A stretch of DNA of 64,000 nt from Mesorhizobium sp. 1M-11 (GCF_001303895.1 NZ_LJSD01000011.1:372001-436000), one strand, 5' to 3'. Positions 1 through 9,782 are shown, counted from the stretch's first letter. Notes: generated from the sequence alone by a model not told the origin. Made by a program: numbers and translations.

Positions 1-268
1 CCATACTCTCTTTCCCGCCGCAAGAAAGGAGCGGTCAAAACCATGCGGCATTTTTGCGCGCGCCTTGATTGATTGCAGCCGCATGCACAGGCAGCACGAC
101 AATCAAGCTGCTGTCGCATAGCCGTGCCAGAGACAATCGTGGCAAATTGAGCTATTTGCGCTTGAAAATCGTATTGTTGCCGCAGTTGAAAGGGATTGCG
201 CGTCGCCCTCACGCTTTTCCTAAGCGGTGCCGGGGCTTAAAGTGGCGTGATTCGGGAATGGAGCCGAC

Positions 269-790
269 ATGAACTTTTGGGTTTCGAGAACCTTGGCGAA
301 GGTCATCTTTCTCGCCACCCTTGCCAGTGCCGGACAGGCAATGGCCGCTGCGCAGCAGCCGAGCGGCAATGTAAAGTCCACCCATGGCGCCTGGTCGATC
401 ATCTGCGACACGCCGGCAGGCGCGACCTCCGAACAATGCGTGATGATGCAGAACGTCGTGGCTGAAGACCGTCCCGAGATGGGCCTTTCAGTCGTCGTGC
501 TGCGCACCGCCGACAACAAGGCCGAGATCCTGCGCGTGCTGGCGCCGCTTGGCGTCCTGCTTCCCAATGGCCTTGGCCTCAATGTCGACGGCAAGGATAT
601 CGGCCGCGCCTATTTCGTGCGCTGTTTCCAGGATGGCTGCTACGCCGAAGTGATCCTGGAAAAGCCGCTGCTTGACACGCTGAAATCAGGCAAGGCCGCG
701 ACCTTCATCGTCTTCCAGACCCCGGAGGAAGGCATCGGCATTCCGGTCGATCTCAAGGGCTTCGCCGACGGCTTCAACGCCCTGCCCTGA
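269..790 (+). CDS. Invasion-associated locus B (IalB) family protein
   Basis: A 173-residue exported protein of the IalB family, periplasmic proteins common in Rhizobiales. The name comes from Bartonella erythrocyte invasion; the role outside pathogens is unknown. Residues 1-27 form a signal peptide ending in an Ala-rich cleavage region (GQAMAA). The mature part opens with the family-typical short segment HGAWSIIC and carries several cysteines (CDTP, EQCVMM, RCFQDGCY) that probably form disulfides in the periplasm. A GGAG about 6 bases before the ATG supports this start. It lies about 80 bases before tldD on the same strand. The family call is firm; the function is not. Confidence 0.88.
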   Translation: MNFWVSRTLAKVIFLATLASAGQAMAAAQQPSGNVKSTHGAWSIICDTPAGATSEQCVMMQNVVAEDRPEMGLSVVVLRTADNKAEILRVLAPLGVLLPNGLGLNVDGKDIGRAYFVRCFQDGCYAEVILEKPLLDTLKSGKAATFIVFQTPEEGIGIPVDLKGFADGFNALP

Positions 791-871
791 TCCAAGGGAA
801 CCTGTCGCGCATTGCCGAAAGGCGCTCCGGCGCCTACATCGGGATCAACACTTCTTTCAAGGATGCGCACC

Positions 872-2284
872 ATGAGCAGCCTCATCGGCCGATTCGACAT
901 TTCCGAAGAGCGGATCAAGAAAATCGTCGCAGACACCATCAAGGGTGCGGATGACGGCGAACTTTTCCTCGAATACAGCGAAAGCGAAGCGCTGATGTTC
1001 GACAATGGCCGGCTCAAGACGGCCAATTTCAACACCGACCAGGGATTTGGGCTGCGTGTGGTTGCCGGCGAGGCAAGCGGCTACGCTCATGCCGGCGATC
1101 TGTCGGAAGCGGCGCTGCTGCGTGCCGCCGGTGCCGTCGCGACGGTGAAGGCCGGTTATTCGGGCACGCTGGCGGATGCGCCGCCGCGCACCAACCGCCG
1201 TCTCTACGGTGACGAGAACCCGATCCCCTCACCCGGCTTCGAAGCCAAGGCCAAGCTGCTGCAGGAGATCGATGCCTGGACGCGCGCCGAAGACCCGCGC
1301 GTGCGGCAGGTGACTGCATCGCTGGCCGCCTCCTGGCAGCAGGTCGAGATCCTGCGCGCAGACGGGCAGTTGGTGCGAGACATCCGGCCTCTGGTTCGTC
1401 TCAACATCTCCGTCATGGTCGGCGATGGCGACCGGCAGGAAACCGGCTCCTACGGCATGGGCGGCAGAACCGGCTTCGGCGAATTCCTGGTCGAACACAG
1501 TTGGAAATACGCCGCCAAGGAAGCGCTGCGCCAGGCACTGGTAAACCTCGAGGCCATTCCCGCACCAGCCGGTACGTTCGACATCGTGTTGTCCAGCGGC
1601 TGGCCGGGCGTGATGCTGCACGAAGCGGTCGGCCACGGATTGGAAGGCGACTTCAACCGCAAGAAGACGTCGGCCTTCGCAGGTCTGCTTGGCCAGCAGG
1701 TCGCCGCCAAGGGTGTCACCGTCGTCGACGACGGCACGATCGCCGAACGGCGCGGCTCACTGACCGTAGACGACGAAGGTACGCCAACCAACCGCACCGT
1801 GCTGATCGAGGACGGCAAGCTGGTGGGGTACATGCAGGACCGGCAGAACGCACGACTGATGGGTATGGCCGCCACGGGCAACGGCAGGCGCGAATCCTAT
1901 GCGCACCAGCCGATGCCGCGCATGACCAACACCTACATGACCGCAGGCGACCACACGCCGGAAGAGATCATCTCTTCAGTGAAGAAAGGCGTCTATGCCG
2001 TTTCCTTCGGCGGCGGCCAGGTCGACATCACGTCGGGCAAGTTCGTGTTCGGCTGCACCGAGGCCTATCTGATCGAGGATGGCAAGGTCACCCAACCGAT
2101 CAAGGGCGCGATGCTGATCGGCAACGGGCCGGATGCGATGCATCGCGTCACCATGGTCGGCAACGACATGAAGCTCGACACCGGCATCGGCATGTGCGGC
2201 AAGGCCGGCCAGGGCGTACCCGTTGGCGTCGGCCAGCCGCACCTGCGCATGAACCAGATGACGGTCGGCGGCACTCAGGTCTAG
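872..2284 (+). CDS. tldD: TldD metalloprotease (microcin-processing/PmbA-TldD family)
   Basis: A 470-residue TldD protein. TldD pairs with PmbA/TldE to form a zinc protease that degrades unfolded peptides and, in enterobacteria, matures microcin B17 and removes the CcdA antitoxin. The HExxxH zinc motif of the family is visible at H250-E251-H255 (HEAVGHGLEGD), followed by the conserved glycine-rich C-terminal half. Length fits the family. The start at 872 was chosen because AAGG lies 9 bases upstream; an ATG at 863 would be too close to that site and a TTG at 812 lacks one. The partner gene pmbA is not in the window. Confidence 0.95.
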   Translation: MSSLIGRFDISEERIKKIVADTIKGADDGELFLEYSESEALMFDNGRLKTANFNTDQGFGLRVVAGEASGYAHAGDLSEAALLRAAGAVATVKAGYSGTLADAPPRTNRRLYGDENPIPSPGFEAKAKLLQEIDAWTRAEDPRVRQVTASLAASWQQVEILRADGQLVRDIRPLVRLNISVMVGDGDRQETGSYGMGGRTGFGEFLVEHSWKYAAKEALRQALVNLEAIPAPAGTFDIVLSSGWPGVMLHEAVGHGLEGDFNRKKTSAFAGLLGQQVAAKGVTVVDDGTIAERRGSLTVDDEGTPTNRTVLIEDGKLVGYMQDRQNARLMGMAATGNGRRESYAHQPMPRMTNTYMTAGDHTPEEIISSVKKGVYAVSFGGGQVDITSGKFVFGCTEAYLIEDGKVTQPIKGAMLIGNGPDAMHRVTMVGNDMKLDTGIGMCGKAGQGVPVGVGQPHLRMNQMTVGGTQV

Positions 2285-2304
2285 GCATGTTTGTAAAAAC
2301 GCCG

Positions 2305-2324
2305 GCCTGCCTGACCGGGCAGGC
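2305..2324 (+). terminator. Hairpin after tldD
   Basis: GCCTGCC (2305-2311) pairs with GGCAGGC (2318-2324) around a 6-base loop, about 20 bases after the tldD stop. No T-tract follows, so it may only be a weak terminator or an mRNA-stabilising hairpin. Confidence 0.4.
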
Positions 2325-2386
2325 AGCTTGCCCGGATGTCGCAGAAGGGCCTAACGTCCCTCCCCGCCGACAAATGGGAGGGAGCC

Positions 2387-2713
2387 ATGGCGATCATCGA
2401 AGCCGGCAACGGCATCGTCACCCATATCAACATGTTCACGACAACGCCGGAGAGACAGCAGGCTCTGGTCGATTCACTCGCCGAGACGGTGCGGGCGGCC
2501 AGCGAAGTACCGGGCTGGATCTCGGCCAGCATCCATCGCAGCTTCGACGGCCGGCAGGTCGTGAATTACGTGCAGTTCGAAAGCCATGATGCGGCGCAAC
2601 GGGTGACGCGCCACCTGCTGGCCGGAGGCTATATCCAGCGCAACACGCAACTCGGCACCGTCACACCGGGCCAGTATGAGGTCGTGCATACCCTCTCGAA
2701 CACCGACAATTGA
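2387..2713 (+). CDS. Antibiotic biosynthesis monooxygenase (ABM) fold protein
   Basis: A 108-residue protein with a ferredoxin-like alpha/beta ABM domain: a first strand (IVTHINMFTT), a helix, the segment VPGWISASIHRSFDG, and a final strand NYVQFES. This resembles the small heme-degrading or quinol monooxygenases, but the substrate cannot be read from the sequence. The ATG at 2387 was preferred over one at 2336 because a strong GGGAGGGA lies just upstream. The stop overlaps the region just before the sirtuin gene, so the two may be cotranscribed. Confidence 0.75.
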   Translation: MAIIEAGNGIVTHINMFTTTPERQQALVDSLAETVRAASEVPGWISASIHRSFDGRQVVNYVQFESHDAAQRVTRHLLAGGYIQRNTQLGTVTPGQYEVVHTLSNTDN

Positions 2714-2739
2714 GAAATCCCATCCCCAGTCCGTCCATC

Positions 2740-3447
2740 ATGCCCCCATACAAATCCATCGTCATCCTCACCGGCGCAGGCATTTCGGCGGAGTCGGGCG
2801 TGGACACGTTCCGGGACAAGGACGGCATCTGGTCGAAGGTCGACTATCGCGACGTGGCAACGCCGGAAGGGTTCATGCGCGATGCCGCCACGGTGCATGA
2901 ATTCTACAACCAGCGTCGGCAGGGCATGGCCAAGGTGAAGCCAAACGCCGCCCATCTCGCGCTGGCACGGCTGGAGCGGGAATTTTCCGGCTCCGTCCTG
3001 CTGGTCACGCAGAACATCGACGATCTCCACGAGCGGGCGGGCTCGACCAATCTCATCCACATGCATGGCGAACTCGGCAAGACCCTGTGCCAGGCCTGCG
3101 AACAACGTTCGCCCTGGTCGAAGGACATGTCGGCGCTTTCGCAGTGTCCAGCCTGCGGCGCCGTCGGCTATCTTCGCCCTGACGTCGTCTGGTTCGGTGA
3201 GATGCCCTACCAGATGGACCGCATCTATGCAGCGCTGACCGACTGCGACCTGTTCGTCTCTGTGGGCACCAGCGGCAATGTCTATCCGGCGGCCGGGTTC
3301 GTCGAAGAGGCGCAGCTCAATGGCGCACATACGGTCGAGCTCAACCTCGAACCCTCGGACGGACACAGCAGCTTCGACGAGGCCGTGCTCGGCAAAGCGA
3401 CGGAAATCGTCCCGGCCTTTGTCGATAGAATGCTCGCAGGCCGCTGA
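2740..3447 (+). CDS. cobB: NAD-dependent protein deacylase, class III sirtuin (CobB-like)
   Basis: A 235-residue Sir2-family enzyme that removes acyl groups from lysines using NAD+. Visible motifs: the NAD-binding TGAGISAESG at residues 11-20, the TQNID segment, the catalytic histidine H109 in HGELG, and two zinc Cys pairs (C117/C120 and C136/C139). Y56 and R59 in FYNQRR form the Y-x-x-R acyl-pocket signature of class III enzymes, so desuccinylase/demalonylase activity is likely besides deacetylation (family knowledge). The ATG at 2740 gives a normal-length protein; an in-frame TTG at 2710 overlaps the previous stop and is less likely. It converges on the downstream methyltransferase gene with a 12-base gap. 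Confidence 0.9.
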   Translation: MPPYKSIVILTGAGISAESGVDTFRDKDGIWSKVDYRDVATPEGFMRDAATVHEFYNQRRQGMAKVKPNAAHLALARLEREFSGSVLLVTQNIDDLHERAGSTNLIHMHGELGKTLCQACEQRSPWSKDMSALSQCPACGAVGYLRPDVVWFGEMPYQMDRIYAALTDCDLFVSVGTSGNVYPAAGFVEEAQLNGAHTVELNLEPSDGHSSFDEAVLGKATEIVPAFVDRMLAGR

Positions 3448-3459
3448 GTACCGCCAACT

Positions 3460-4701
3460 TCAGCGCCGCTTCCGCGGCTTCTCCAGCAGCGCCACAGCTT
3501 CGACATGCGGCGACCACAGAAACTGGTCGATCGGTGTCACGCTCTTCAACTGATAGCCACCATCGATCAGAATGCGCAGGTCACGCGCCAGCGTGACGGG
3601 ATTGCAGGAAACGGCAGCGACGAGCGGCACGTCCGAACGGGCGATCTGTTTGGACTGATCCTCGGCACCGGCGCGCGGTGGGTCGAACACGACAGCGTCG
3701 ACGGCGGCCAACTCCTTGAAGGTCAGCGGCCGGCGATCGAGATCGCGGCGTTCAACCGTCACGCGCTTCAGGCCGCCGGCAAAACGAAAGCCCCTGTCGA
3801 GTGCCGCGAGCGCCGGCCCATCATTTTCCACAGCGAGAACCTCGGCATTGGCCGCTAGCCTCAGCGCAAAGGTTCCGCATCCTGAATAGAGATCGGCAAC
3901 CCTCTTTGCCTTGCGCACATGCGCGGTGACAAGGTTTGCCATGGCAACCTCAGCTTCGGCGACGGCCTGAACGAAGGCTCCTGGTGGAGGCGTCACAGTT
4001 GCCGAGCCGAAGCTGAGCGTCGGCTTGATAGCCTCGACGATGATCTCGCCATCGATGGAAAGTCTGGCGATGCCAGACTTGATGACGAAATCCGTGGCGG
4101 CACGGCGGATTGCTTCGGTAGGCTTGCCGCAATCGGAGGCTGCAACGTCGAATCCCGACGCCGTGGCGGTGACCAGGAACCTGAAGGGTTTCGAGGTGTT
4201 TGCGACGATGCTGGCAAGATGCCGCAGGACACCGGCCGCCTCGACGATGGCCGGCAGGAGAACCGGGCATTCCTCTATATCGACAAGGATGTTGGAGAAC
4301 GCCTGGTTGTAACCGAGATGCAATCCGGTGTCGGTGTTGCGGGCCGTGAAGGCTGCGCGGCGACGGCTGTGCGGCGCACAGGCAACGAGATCGGCGACAT
4401 CTGCCTCGACACCCCTAGCCTTCAGCGCATGGACGACAAGACCGCGCTTCCAGGCACGATAAGCCCCCTCTTCGAGATGTTGGATGGCACAGCCGCCGCA
4501 TTCGGTGAAATGCCTGCAGGCCGGCTTGATGCGCTCAGGCGACGGCTCCAGCACTGCAAGCAGCTGTGCCCGGTCCTTTTCGCGCGCAGCCGTCACCACT
4601 TCGCCTGGCAACGCAAAGGGGATGAAAACATGGCTGCCATCGGCGTCGACGACGCCATCCCCCTGGGCGCCGAGCCGTGCGATCTGAAAACGAGCGCTCA
4701 T
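3460..4701 (-). CDS. TrmA/RumA-family RNA 5-methyluridine methyltransferase
   Basis: A 413-residue class I SAM-dependent RNA methyltransferase of the RumA (RlmD/RlmC)/TrmA family, which methylates C5 of a uridine in rRNA or tRNA. An N-terminal TRAM-like region is followed by the iron-sulfur cysteines C62, C68, C71 and C145, the SAM motif DLYSGCGTFALRLA, the FDPPRAG motif, and the catalytic SCNP with the nucleophile at about C366. The Fe-S cysteines favour the RumA branch over TrmA. It starts 7 bases after tlyA ends, so both lie in one minus-strand operon with dxs. Which uridine is modified cannot be decided here. Confidence 0.9.
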   Translation of the reverse strand: MSARFQIARLGAQGDGVVDADGSHVFIPFALPGEVVTAAREKDRAQLLAVLEPSPERIKPACRHFTECGGCAIQHLEEGAYRAWKRGLVVHALKARGVEADVADLVACAPHSRRRAAFTARNTDTGLHLGYNQAFSNILVDIEECPVLLPAIVEAAGVLRHLASIVANTSKPFRFLVTATASGFDVAASDCGKPTEAIRRAATDFVIKSGIARLSIDGEIIVEAIKPTLSFGSATVTPPPGAFVQAVAEAEVAMANLVTAHVRKAKRVADLYSGCGTFALRLAANAEVLAVENDGPALAALDRGFRFAGGLKRVTVERRDLDRRPLTFKELAAVDAVVFDPPRAGAEDQSKQIARSDVPLVAAVSCNPVTLARDLRILIDGGYQLKSVTPIDQFLWSPHVEAVALLEKPRKRR

Positions 4702-4708
4702 CGATCTT

Positions 4709-5473
4709 TCACTTGTCCTTCATTCCGGCCAGGAGGAATTCGCGGTTGCCGTCGCCACCTTCGATCGGCGACGGGTGGTGGCCAAGCGCGCGCCAGCCGG
4801 GAAGCCCATCCAGCCAGCGATACAAATCAGCGGCGACGGCCTCGGCCTCGGCGGGGTTTCTGAGCAACCCGCCCTTGCCGATCGCTTCACGGCCGGCCTC
4901 GAATTGCGGCTTGACCAGCAACAGCGCATATGCGCCGGCTTTCGCCAGGCTGAGAGCAGGTGGCAGCGCCAGCTTCAGTGAGATGAAGGAAACGTCGGAG
5001 ACGATGAAATCCGGCACGCGACCGCCGAGATTCGCCATCGAAAGATCCCGCGCGTTCAAGCCCTCGACTGAAGTCACACGCGCATCGCTTTCGATCGAAG
5101 CGTGCATCTGGCCATGGCCGACATCGATGGCGGTGACGTGGGTGGCACCCCGTTCGAGCAGCACCTGCGTGAAGCCACCTGTCGAAGCGCCAATGTCGAG
5201 CGCCTCCAAACCGGACGGATCAAGCCCGAAATGGTCGAGCCCGGCGATCAGCTTCAGCGCTGCGCGCGAGACATAGCCGCGTGCAGGATCGTCCACCACC
5301 AACTCGGCACCAGAGGATACGTTCTGGCCGGGTTTCGTCACCACCGTTCCATCAACCGAGACAGTGCCACGCTCAACCGCATCGCGGGCGCGCGAGCGGC
5401 TGGCGAACAGGCCACGCACGACGAGCAGGTCGTCGAGCCGCTGGCGCTGATTGGCTGGCTGGTGGGAACGCAT
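4709..5473 (-). CDS. tlyA: TlyA family rRNA (cytidine-2'-O)-methyltransferase
   Basis: A 254-residue protein with an N-terminal S4 RNA-binding domain (residues about 11-70, RLDDLLVVRGLFASRSRARD) and an FtsJ-like Rossmann methyltransferase domain with the SAM motif DIGASTGGFTQVLLERGA. TlyA proteins methylate ribose in 16S and 23S rRNA and in mycobacteria determine capreomycin sensitivity; the name hemolysin A is historical. It sits between the small secreted protein at 5533-5790 and the RumA-like gene on the minus strand, a common rhizobial arrangement downstream of dxs. Confidence 0.92.
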   Translation of the reverse strand: MRSHQPANQRQRLDDLLVVRGLFASRSRARDAVERGTVSVDGTVVTKPGQNVSSGAELVVDDPARGYVSRAALKLIAGLDHFGLDPSGLEALDIGASTGGFTQVLLERGATHVTAIDVGHGQMHASIESDARVTSVEGLNARDLSMANLGGRVPDFIVSDVSFISLKLALPPALSLAKAGAYALLLVKPQFEAGREAIGKGGLLRNPAEAEAVAADLYRWLDGLPGWRALGHHPSPIEGGDGNREFLLAGMKDK

Positions 5474-5532
5474 CTGCCTTCATTGGCGAAAGCCGCGCCC
5501 GAAGGCAAGTCGGGACTGATAGAGGCCTTGTC

Positions 5533-5790
5533 CTAGAAAAGCTGGCTGGCCGGCGGACGTTCGACGGCAGGCACCAGCCCATCGGCGGGGGCCCGGCGCG
5601 GCGGCGGCGCTTCCTGCGCGACAATCATCTGCGGTACCTGATTGTATGCGAAGCCACCGCGCAATGTCCCGATGTTGGCCGCCACGATGTCGATCGCCGC
5701 CTGTTCGAGAACGCGGTCATATTGCGGTTCGGCCGTCACCCGGCCAGCCAGCAAAAGCATGCTGGTCGCGCTGAACAGAAGCGCTCTCAT
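5533..5790 (-). CDS. Small secreted protein of unknown function between dxs and tlyA
   Basis: An 85-residue protein that I do not recognise. It begins with a clear signal peptide (MRALLFSATSMLLLAG, cleavage near VTAEP), followed by a helix-prone stretch and a Pro/Arg-rich tail (APPPRRAPADG). A GGGAG site 8 bases before the ATG and the operon-like position, 60 bases before tlyA, support it as a real gene. Without homology evidence it stays hypothetical. Confidence 0.6.
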   Translation of the reverse strand: MRALLFSATSMLLLAGRVTAEPQYDRVLEQAAIDIVAANIGTLRGGFAYNQVPQMIVAQEAPPPRRAPADGLVPAVERPPASQLF

Positions 5791-5978
5791 TGTTGTTCTC
5801 CCTGCCTGGGATTTTCCTAGCAGTGCGCCGTTGAGAAAGGGGCAAGAGAGAAGGTAAGCGAAGCGCCAAAAAGCAACCTGAACAATAGGTTAACAGGGCT
5901 TCTCGACAAAGAGATTCCGCATGTTGAGACGGCGATTCAATCCGTTCACAGGCTGATTCAAGTTGTTGATGTTTTGAC

Positions 5979-7892
5979 TCAGGCGCGCTGCGCGCTGGCC
6001 ACATGGCCTAGTGCTGCAAACACCGTACGCACGATGCCGTTCGCATCGAGTCCGGCATCGGCATACATCTTCTCCGGCTTGGCGTGGTCGGTGAAAGCAT
6101 CCGGCAGGACCAGCGGGCGCACCTTGAGCCCGCTCTCCAGCAGGCCTTCATGGGCGAGGAAGTGCAGCACCTGCGTGGCAAAACCGCCGATGGCGCCCTC
6201 TTCCACGGTCACCAGGATCTCGTGCGAACGGGCCAGACGGCGGATGAGGTCATGGTCGAGCGGCTTGGCGAAACGCGCATCGGCCACGGTCGTCGAGAGA
6301 CCGGCGGCGGTCAGTTCATCAGCCGCCGCAAGGCAGTCCTGCAGGCGCGTTCCGAAGGAAAGCAGCGCCACCTTGGTGCCTTCGCGCACGACGCGGCCCT
6401 TGCCGATCTCCAGCGGCGAACCGCGCTCGGGCATATCGATACCGACACCGTTGCCGCGCGGATAACGGAAGGAGATCGGCCCCTCGTCGTATTCGGCAGC
6501 GGTGCGCACCATATGGCGCAGTTCCACCTCGTCGCTTGCCGCCATGACGACGAAATCTGGCAGCGAGGCAAGGAAGGTGGTGTCGAAGGCGCCGCAATGG
6601 GTTGCGCCGTCGGCACCGACGTAGCCGGCGCGGTCGATCGGAAAACGCACCGGCAGCTTCTGGATGGCGACGTCGTGCACGACCTGATCGTAGGCGCGCT
6701 GCAGGAAGGTCGAGTAGATCGCCGCGAACGGTCTGTAGCCCTCTGTCGCGAGTCCCGCCGCAAAGGTCACCGCATGCTGTTCGGCGATACCGACATCGAA
6801 GGTGCGGTTCGGGAACACTTCGCCGAACAGATCGAGTCCGGTGCCGGTCGGCATGGCGGCGGTGACGGCGACGATACGGTCATCCTCGCAGGCTTCGCGG
6901 ATCAGGCTTTCGGCAAAGACATTGGTATAGGTCGGCGCATTGGCCGGAGCTTTCGCCTGCGCGCCGGTGATGACATCGAACCGGTTGACGCCATGATATT
7001 TGTCGGCGGCCGCCTCGGCAGGCGCGTAGCCCTTGCCCTTTTGCGTAACGACATGGATCAGGACCGGGCCCTTGCCGTTGTCGCGCACATTCTTGAGTAC
7101 CGGGATGAGATGCTCGAGATTGTGGCCATCGATCGGGCCGATATGGAAAAAACCGAGCTCCTCGAACAGCGTGCCGCCGGTGACATAGCCCCTTGCATGC
7201 TCGACGGCGCGGGTGATGGCGCGGTCGGCGCGCTTGCCGAGGTAGGACGTCAGTTTCTTGCCGAAATCGCGCAGGCCAAGATAGGCCTTGCCCGAGCCGA
7301 GTCGAGCCAGATAGGCGCTCATGGCGCCGGTCGGCGGAGCGATCGACATGTCGTTGTCGTTGAGGATGACGATGAGGCGCGCATCAAGCGCCCCAGCGTT
7401 GTTCAATGCTTCGAAGGCCATGCCAGCCGACATCGCGCCATCGCCGATCACGGCGATGACATTGTTCTTGCCGCCGGAAAGATCGCGCGCCACGGCCATG
7501 CCGAGACCGGCCGAGATGGAGGTGGAGGAATGAGCGGCGCCGAACGGATCGTATTCGCTCTCGGTCCGCCTGGTGAAACCGGAAAGCCCGTTCTCCTGGC
7601 GCAATGTGCGAATGCGGTCGCGCCTGCCTGTCAGGATCTTGTGCGGATAGGCCTGGTGGCCGACATCCCAAATGATCCTGTCGTCCGGCGTGTCGAAAAC
7701 GTAGTGCAGCGCCACCGTCAGCTCGACCACGCCGAGACCTGCGCCGAGATGCCCGCCCGTCTGCGAGACGGCGTCGACCAGTTCGGTGCGCAACTCTTCC
7801 GCGAGTTGCGGCAGGTCGCTTTCGGAAAGCTTCTTCAAATCCGCAGGAATGCGGACCTTGTCGAGAAGCGGCGTCTGGGGTCTGGCGATCAA
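5979..7892 (-). CDS. dxs: 1-deoxy-D-xylulose-5-phosphate synthase
   Basis: A 637-residue thiamine-diphosphate enzyme that condenses pyruvate with glyceraldehyde 3-phosphate, the first step of the MEP isoprenoid pathway. Visible: [20 protein letters not shown] near the N-terminus, the ThDP motif [18 protein letters not shown], and the transketolase-type glutamate in [16 protein letters not shown]. Length is normal. The start is a TTG at 7892; no nearby in-frame ATG gives a full-length enzyme, and the ribosome site is weak. ispE (44.3 kb) and ispB (40.8 kb) in this window belong to the same isoprenoid/quinone supply route. Confidence 0.97.
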   Translation of the reverse strand: MIARPQTPLLDKVRIPADLKKLSESDLPQLAEELRTELVDAVSQTGGHLGAGLGVVELTVALHYVFDTPDDRIIWDVGHQAYPHKILTGRRDRIRTLRQENGLSGFTRRTESEYDPFGAAHSSTSISAGLGMAVARDLSGGKNNVIAVIGDGAMSAGMAFEALNNAGALDARLIVILNDNDMSIAPPTGAMSAYLARLGSGKAYLGLRDFGKKLTSYLGKRADRAITRAVEHARGYVTGGTLFEELGFFHIGPIDGHNLEHLIPVLKNVRDNGKGPVLIHVVTQKGKGYAPAEAAADKYHGVNRFDVITGAQAKAPANAPTYTNVFAESLIREACEDDRIVAVTAAMPTGTGLDLFGEVFPNRTFDVGIAEQHAVTFAAGLATEGYRPFAAIYSTFLQRAYDQVVHDVAIQKLPVRFPIDRAGYVGADGATHCGAFDTTFLASLPDFVVMAASDEVELRHMVRTAAEYDEGPISFRYPRGNGVGIDMPERGSPLEIGKGRVVREGTKVALLSFGTRLQDCLAAADELTAAGLSTTVADARFAKPLDHDLIRRLARSHEILVTVEEGAIGGFATQVLHFLAHEGLLESGLKVRPLVLPDAFTDHAKPEKMYADAGLDANGIVRTVFAALGHVASAQRA

Positions 7893-7982
7893 TGGCTGGC
7901 CCGTTCAAGCTCGCGTTCAAGAATATTCAAAAAATCGAATAGGCCTCCGACCACGGAAAGTAAATGTGCCGCAATGACACGT

Positions 7983-8903
7983 TCATTTGTCGGGCAATGG
8001 AATGAATTCCTTTTCATCGCCCGGAACGATGTCGAAGCGACCGGTCCTCCATTCCTGCTTGGCCTGTTCAATGCGTTCTTTCGACGAGGAAACGAAATTC
8101 CACCAGATGTAACGTGGAGACCCCAGCGAAGCGCCGCCAAACAGCATGAAATGCGCACCCGATTCCGACGAAACGACTATTTCGTCGCCGGGGCGAAACA
8201 CCAGAAGGCGGTTCTCGGGAAAACTGTCGCCGGAAATGGTGACAAGCCCGTCGAGCACATAGATGGCGCGCTCCTCGGCTTCGGCTGCAATGCGGTACTT
8301 CGCGCCGGGCTCCAGCCGGATGTCGGCATAAAGCGTATCGTGATAGGTGGTCACCGGCGCGCGGCGGCCTTCCAACTCACCGATGATGAGACGGCCCGAA
8401 ACGCCATCGGCGCTGAACTCCGGCAGTTCGGCGCTCGCGGTGTTTTCGAAGACCGGCGTCATTTCTTCCTGCCTGTCTGGCAGCGCGATCCACGTCTGCA
8501 GCCCGGACATCGACATCGGTGCGCCGCGCAATTCTTCCGGCGTGCGCTCGGAATGAACAATGCCACGACCGGCTGTCATCAAATTCACGTCGCCCGGTGA
8601 AATCACCATCTCGGTGCCGAGCGAATCGCGGTGCCTGATCCTGCCGTCGAACAGGTAGGTGACAGTGGACAAACCGATATGCGGGTGCGGGCGTACGTCC
8701 AGCGCCTTGCCGGCACGCAGGATGGCCGGTCCCATGCGATCGAAGAAGATGAAGGGACCAACCAGCCGGCGCCTGGCGGTTGGCAACGCGCGACGCACCT
8801 CGAACCCGCCGATGTCCTTGGCGTTGGCGACCACCATCAACTCGATGGCGTCGCAGGAAAAGGCGTCACCGGGTTCGGGATCGTTTCCGGGAAAGAAGCT
8901 CAT
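7983..8903 (-). CDS. Pirin family protein
   Basis: A 306-residue bicupin of the pirin family, Fe-binding proteins that include quercetinases and redox-dependent transcription cofactors. The metal motif RPHPHIGLSTVTYLF and the second ligand set near GRGIVHSE are intact in the N-terminal cupin, and the C-terminal pirin domain follows (AVTTYHDT to LFGGASLG). The ATG at 8903 is supported by GGAG 8 bases upstream; a start at 8966 would add an atypical leader. It is separated from dxs by 90 bases and may be its own transcription unit. Confidence 0.92.
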   Translation of the reverse strand: MSFFPGNDPEPGDAFSCDAIELMVVANAKDIGGFEVRRALPTARRRLVGPFIFFDRMGPAILRAGKALDVRPHPHIGLSTVTYLFDGRIRHRDSLGTEMVISPGDVNLMTAGRGIVHSERTPEELRGAPMSMSGLQTWIALPDRQEEMTPVFENTASAELPEFSADGVSGRLIIGELEGRRAPVTTYHDTLYADIRLEPGAKYRIAAEAEERAIYVLDGLVTISGDSFPENRLLVFRPGDEIVVSSESGAHFMLFGGASLGSPRYIWWNFVSSSKERIEQAKQEWRTGRFDIVPGDEKEFIPLPDK

Positions 8904-9076
8904 CGGACTGCTCCATCTGCTGATGACTTGCAGATCGGAAGTTATACCTCCGTTCCCTTCCGGCAAACCGGCGATGCGGCGACGATCCGTTCACCGATCA
9001 CCTCAATTCACGAAGCAATGGTTCAACGCCGCGGCCTGCGGATTTCGGCACGCCTGGCCGATCAGCTCTCACAAGA

Positions 9077-9364
9077 CTATTGGGCAGCTACCGGCTTGGG
9101 TCCAAATCGCAGGGCCGATTTGGCGCGAGCTTTTGCCGCCACCTCCTCGCGGTTGCGCGGCGGCTGAGTGGTTTCGAGCGCGACAAGCAGGTCATGCGCG
9201 GCATGGGCGATGGTGCGCACCGCGTGGTCGAAAACGTCCTTGTTACGCATGGAGGGCTTGTTGGAGCCACTGATCTTGCGCACGAACTGCAGCGCCGCCT
9301 CATGAATTTCGGCATCCGTCGCCGACGGTTCGAAGTTGAAGAGCGGCTTGATGTTGCGACACAT
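9077..9364 (-). CDS. DUF2277 domain protein
   Basis: A 95-residue cytoplasmic protein of the DUF2277 family, recognised by the opening MCRNIKPLFNFEPSATDAEI and the VRKISGSNKPS segment. The function is unknown. Members are widespread in actinobacteria and alphaproteobacteria. There is no signal peptide or membrane segment. Gaps of 173 and 163 bases on either side, with a mosaic repeat upstream, suggest a separate transcript. Confidence 0.85.
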   Translation of the reverse strand: MCRNIKPLFNFEPSATDAEIHEAALQFVRKISGSNKPSMRNKDVFDHAVRTIAHAAHDLLVALETTQPPRNREEVAAKARAKSALRFGPKPVAAQ

Positions 9365-9412
9365 GGATATTTCTCCCGTTTGGTATGTCCGGCTTTGTCC
9401 CTCGTTCCGGTT

Positions 9413-9512
9413 GGAGCAATTCCAGGAAAGGTGCGTAGCAGTTTACCGTCCTGAATTGCGCGAAAACAAAAGTTAGAGCGTTTCCGCGTTTCGGAAAACC
9501 GGAAACGCTCCA
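9413..9512. repeat. Mosaic palindromic intergenic element, copy A
   Basis: A two-module palindromic repeat. Module 1 (9413-9462) runs from an AATTCC arm to an AATTGCGC arm. Module 2 has a perfect 11-base inverted repeat, GAGCGTTTCCG (9476-9486) with CGGAAACGCTC (9500-9510). A related element at 10758-10857 carries the same two modules in the opposite order. The pattern resembles RIME-type elements known in Rhizobiales. It lies between the DUF2277 and xseB genes. Confidence 0.75.
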
Positions 9513-9527
9513 GGGGCCTCGCGGCCC

Positions 9528-9779
9528 TTATTCCCCATCCAGTGGTTCGGTGGCGACCGGCTTGCCGTCGCGGGCGAGCCTGATCTTTTCCACCTTGTCC
9601 TCGGCCGCCTTCAGCAGGCGGTCGCAGTGCGCCTTCAGCGCCTCGCCGCGCTCGTAGATACGAATCGACTGGTCGAGCGGCACGTCGCCGCGCTCCAGGT
9701 CATCGACGATCTTCTCCAGCGCGTCCAACGCCTGTTCGAAGCTCATCGCCTTGACGTCTTCGTTCGCTTCCTCAGCCAT
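9528..9779 (-). CDS. xseB: Exodeoxyribonuclease VII small subunit
   Basis: An 83-residue XseB protein, recognised by [20 protein letters not shown], the segment [20 protein letters not shown], and a charged C-terminus. Several XseB chains bind the XseA catalytic subunit, and the complex degrades single-stranded DNA. The gene begins 3 bases after the stop of the histone-deacetylase-like gene, so the two are almost certainly cotranscribed. xseA is not in the window. Confidence 0.95.
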   Translation of the reverse strand: MAEEANEDVKAMSFEQALDALEKIVDDLERGDVPLDQSIRIYERGEALKAHCDRLLKAAEDKVEKIRLARDGKPVATEPLDGE

Positions 9780-9782
9780 GGC

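Noticed and set aside
69..272. 67-codon frame before the ialB-like gene
   Set aside because: No ribosome site, no domain, and it runs into the well-supported ialB-like start. I see only a promoter-type intergenic region in 1-268.
6084..8600. Very long plus-strand reading frame opposite dxs and pirin
   Set aside because: It is antisense to two confidently identified genes and gives an Arg/Gly/His-rich sequence without known domains. Such open frames are common opposite GC-rich genes.
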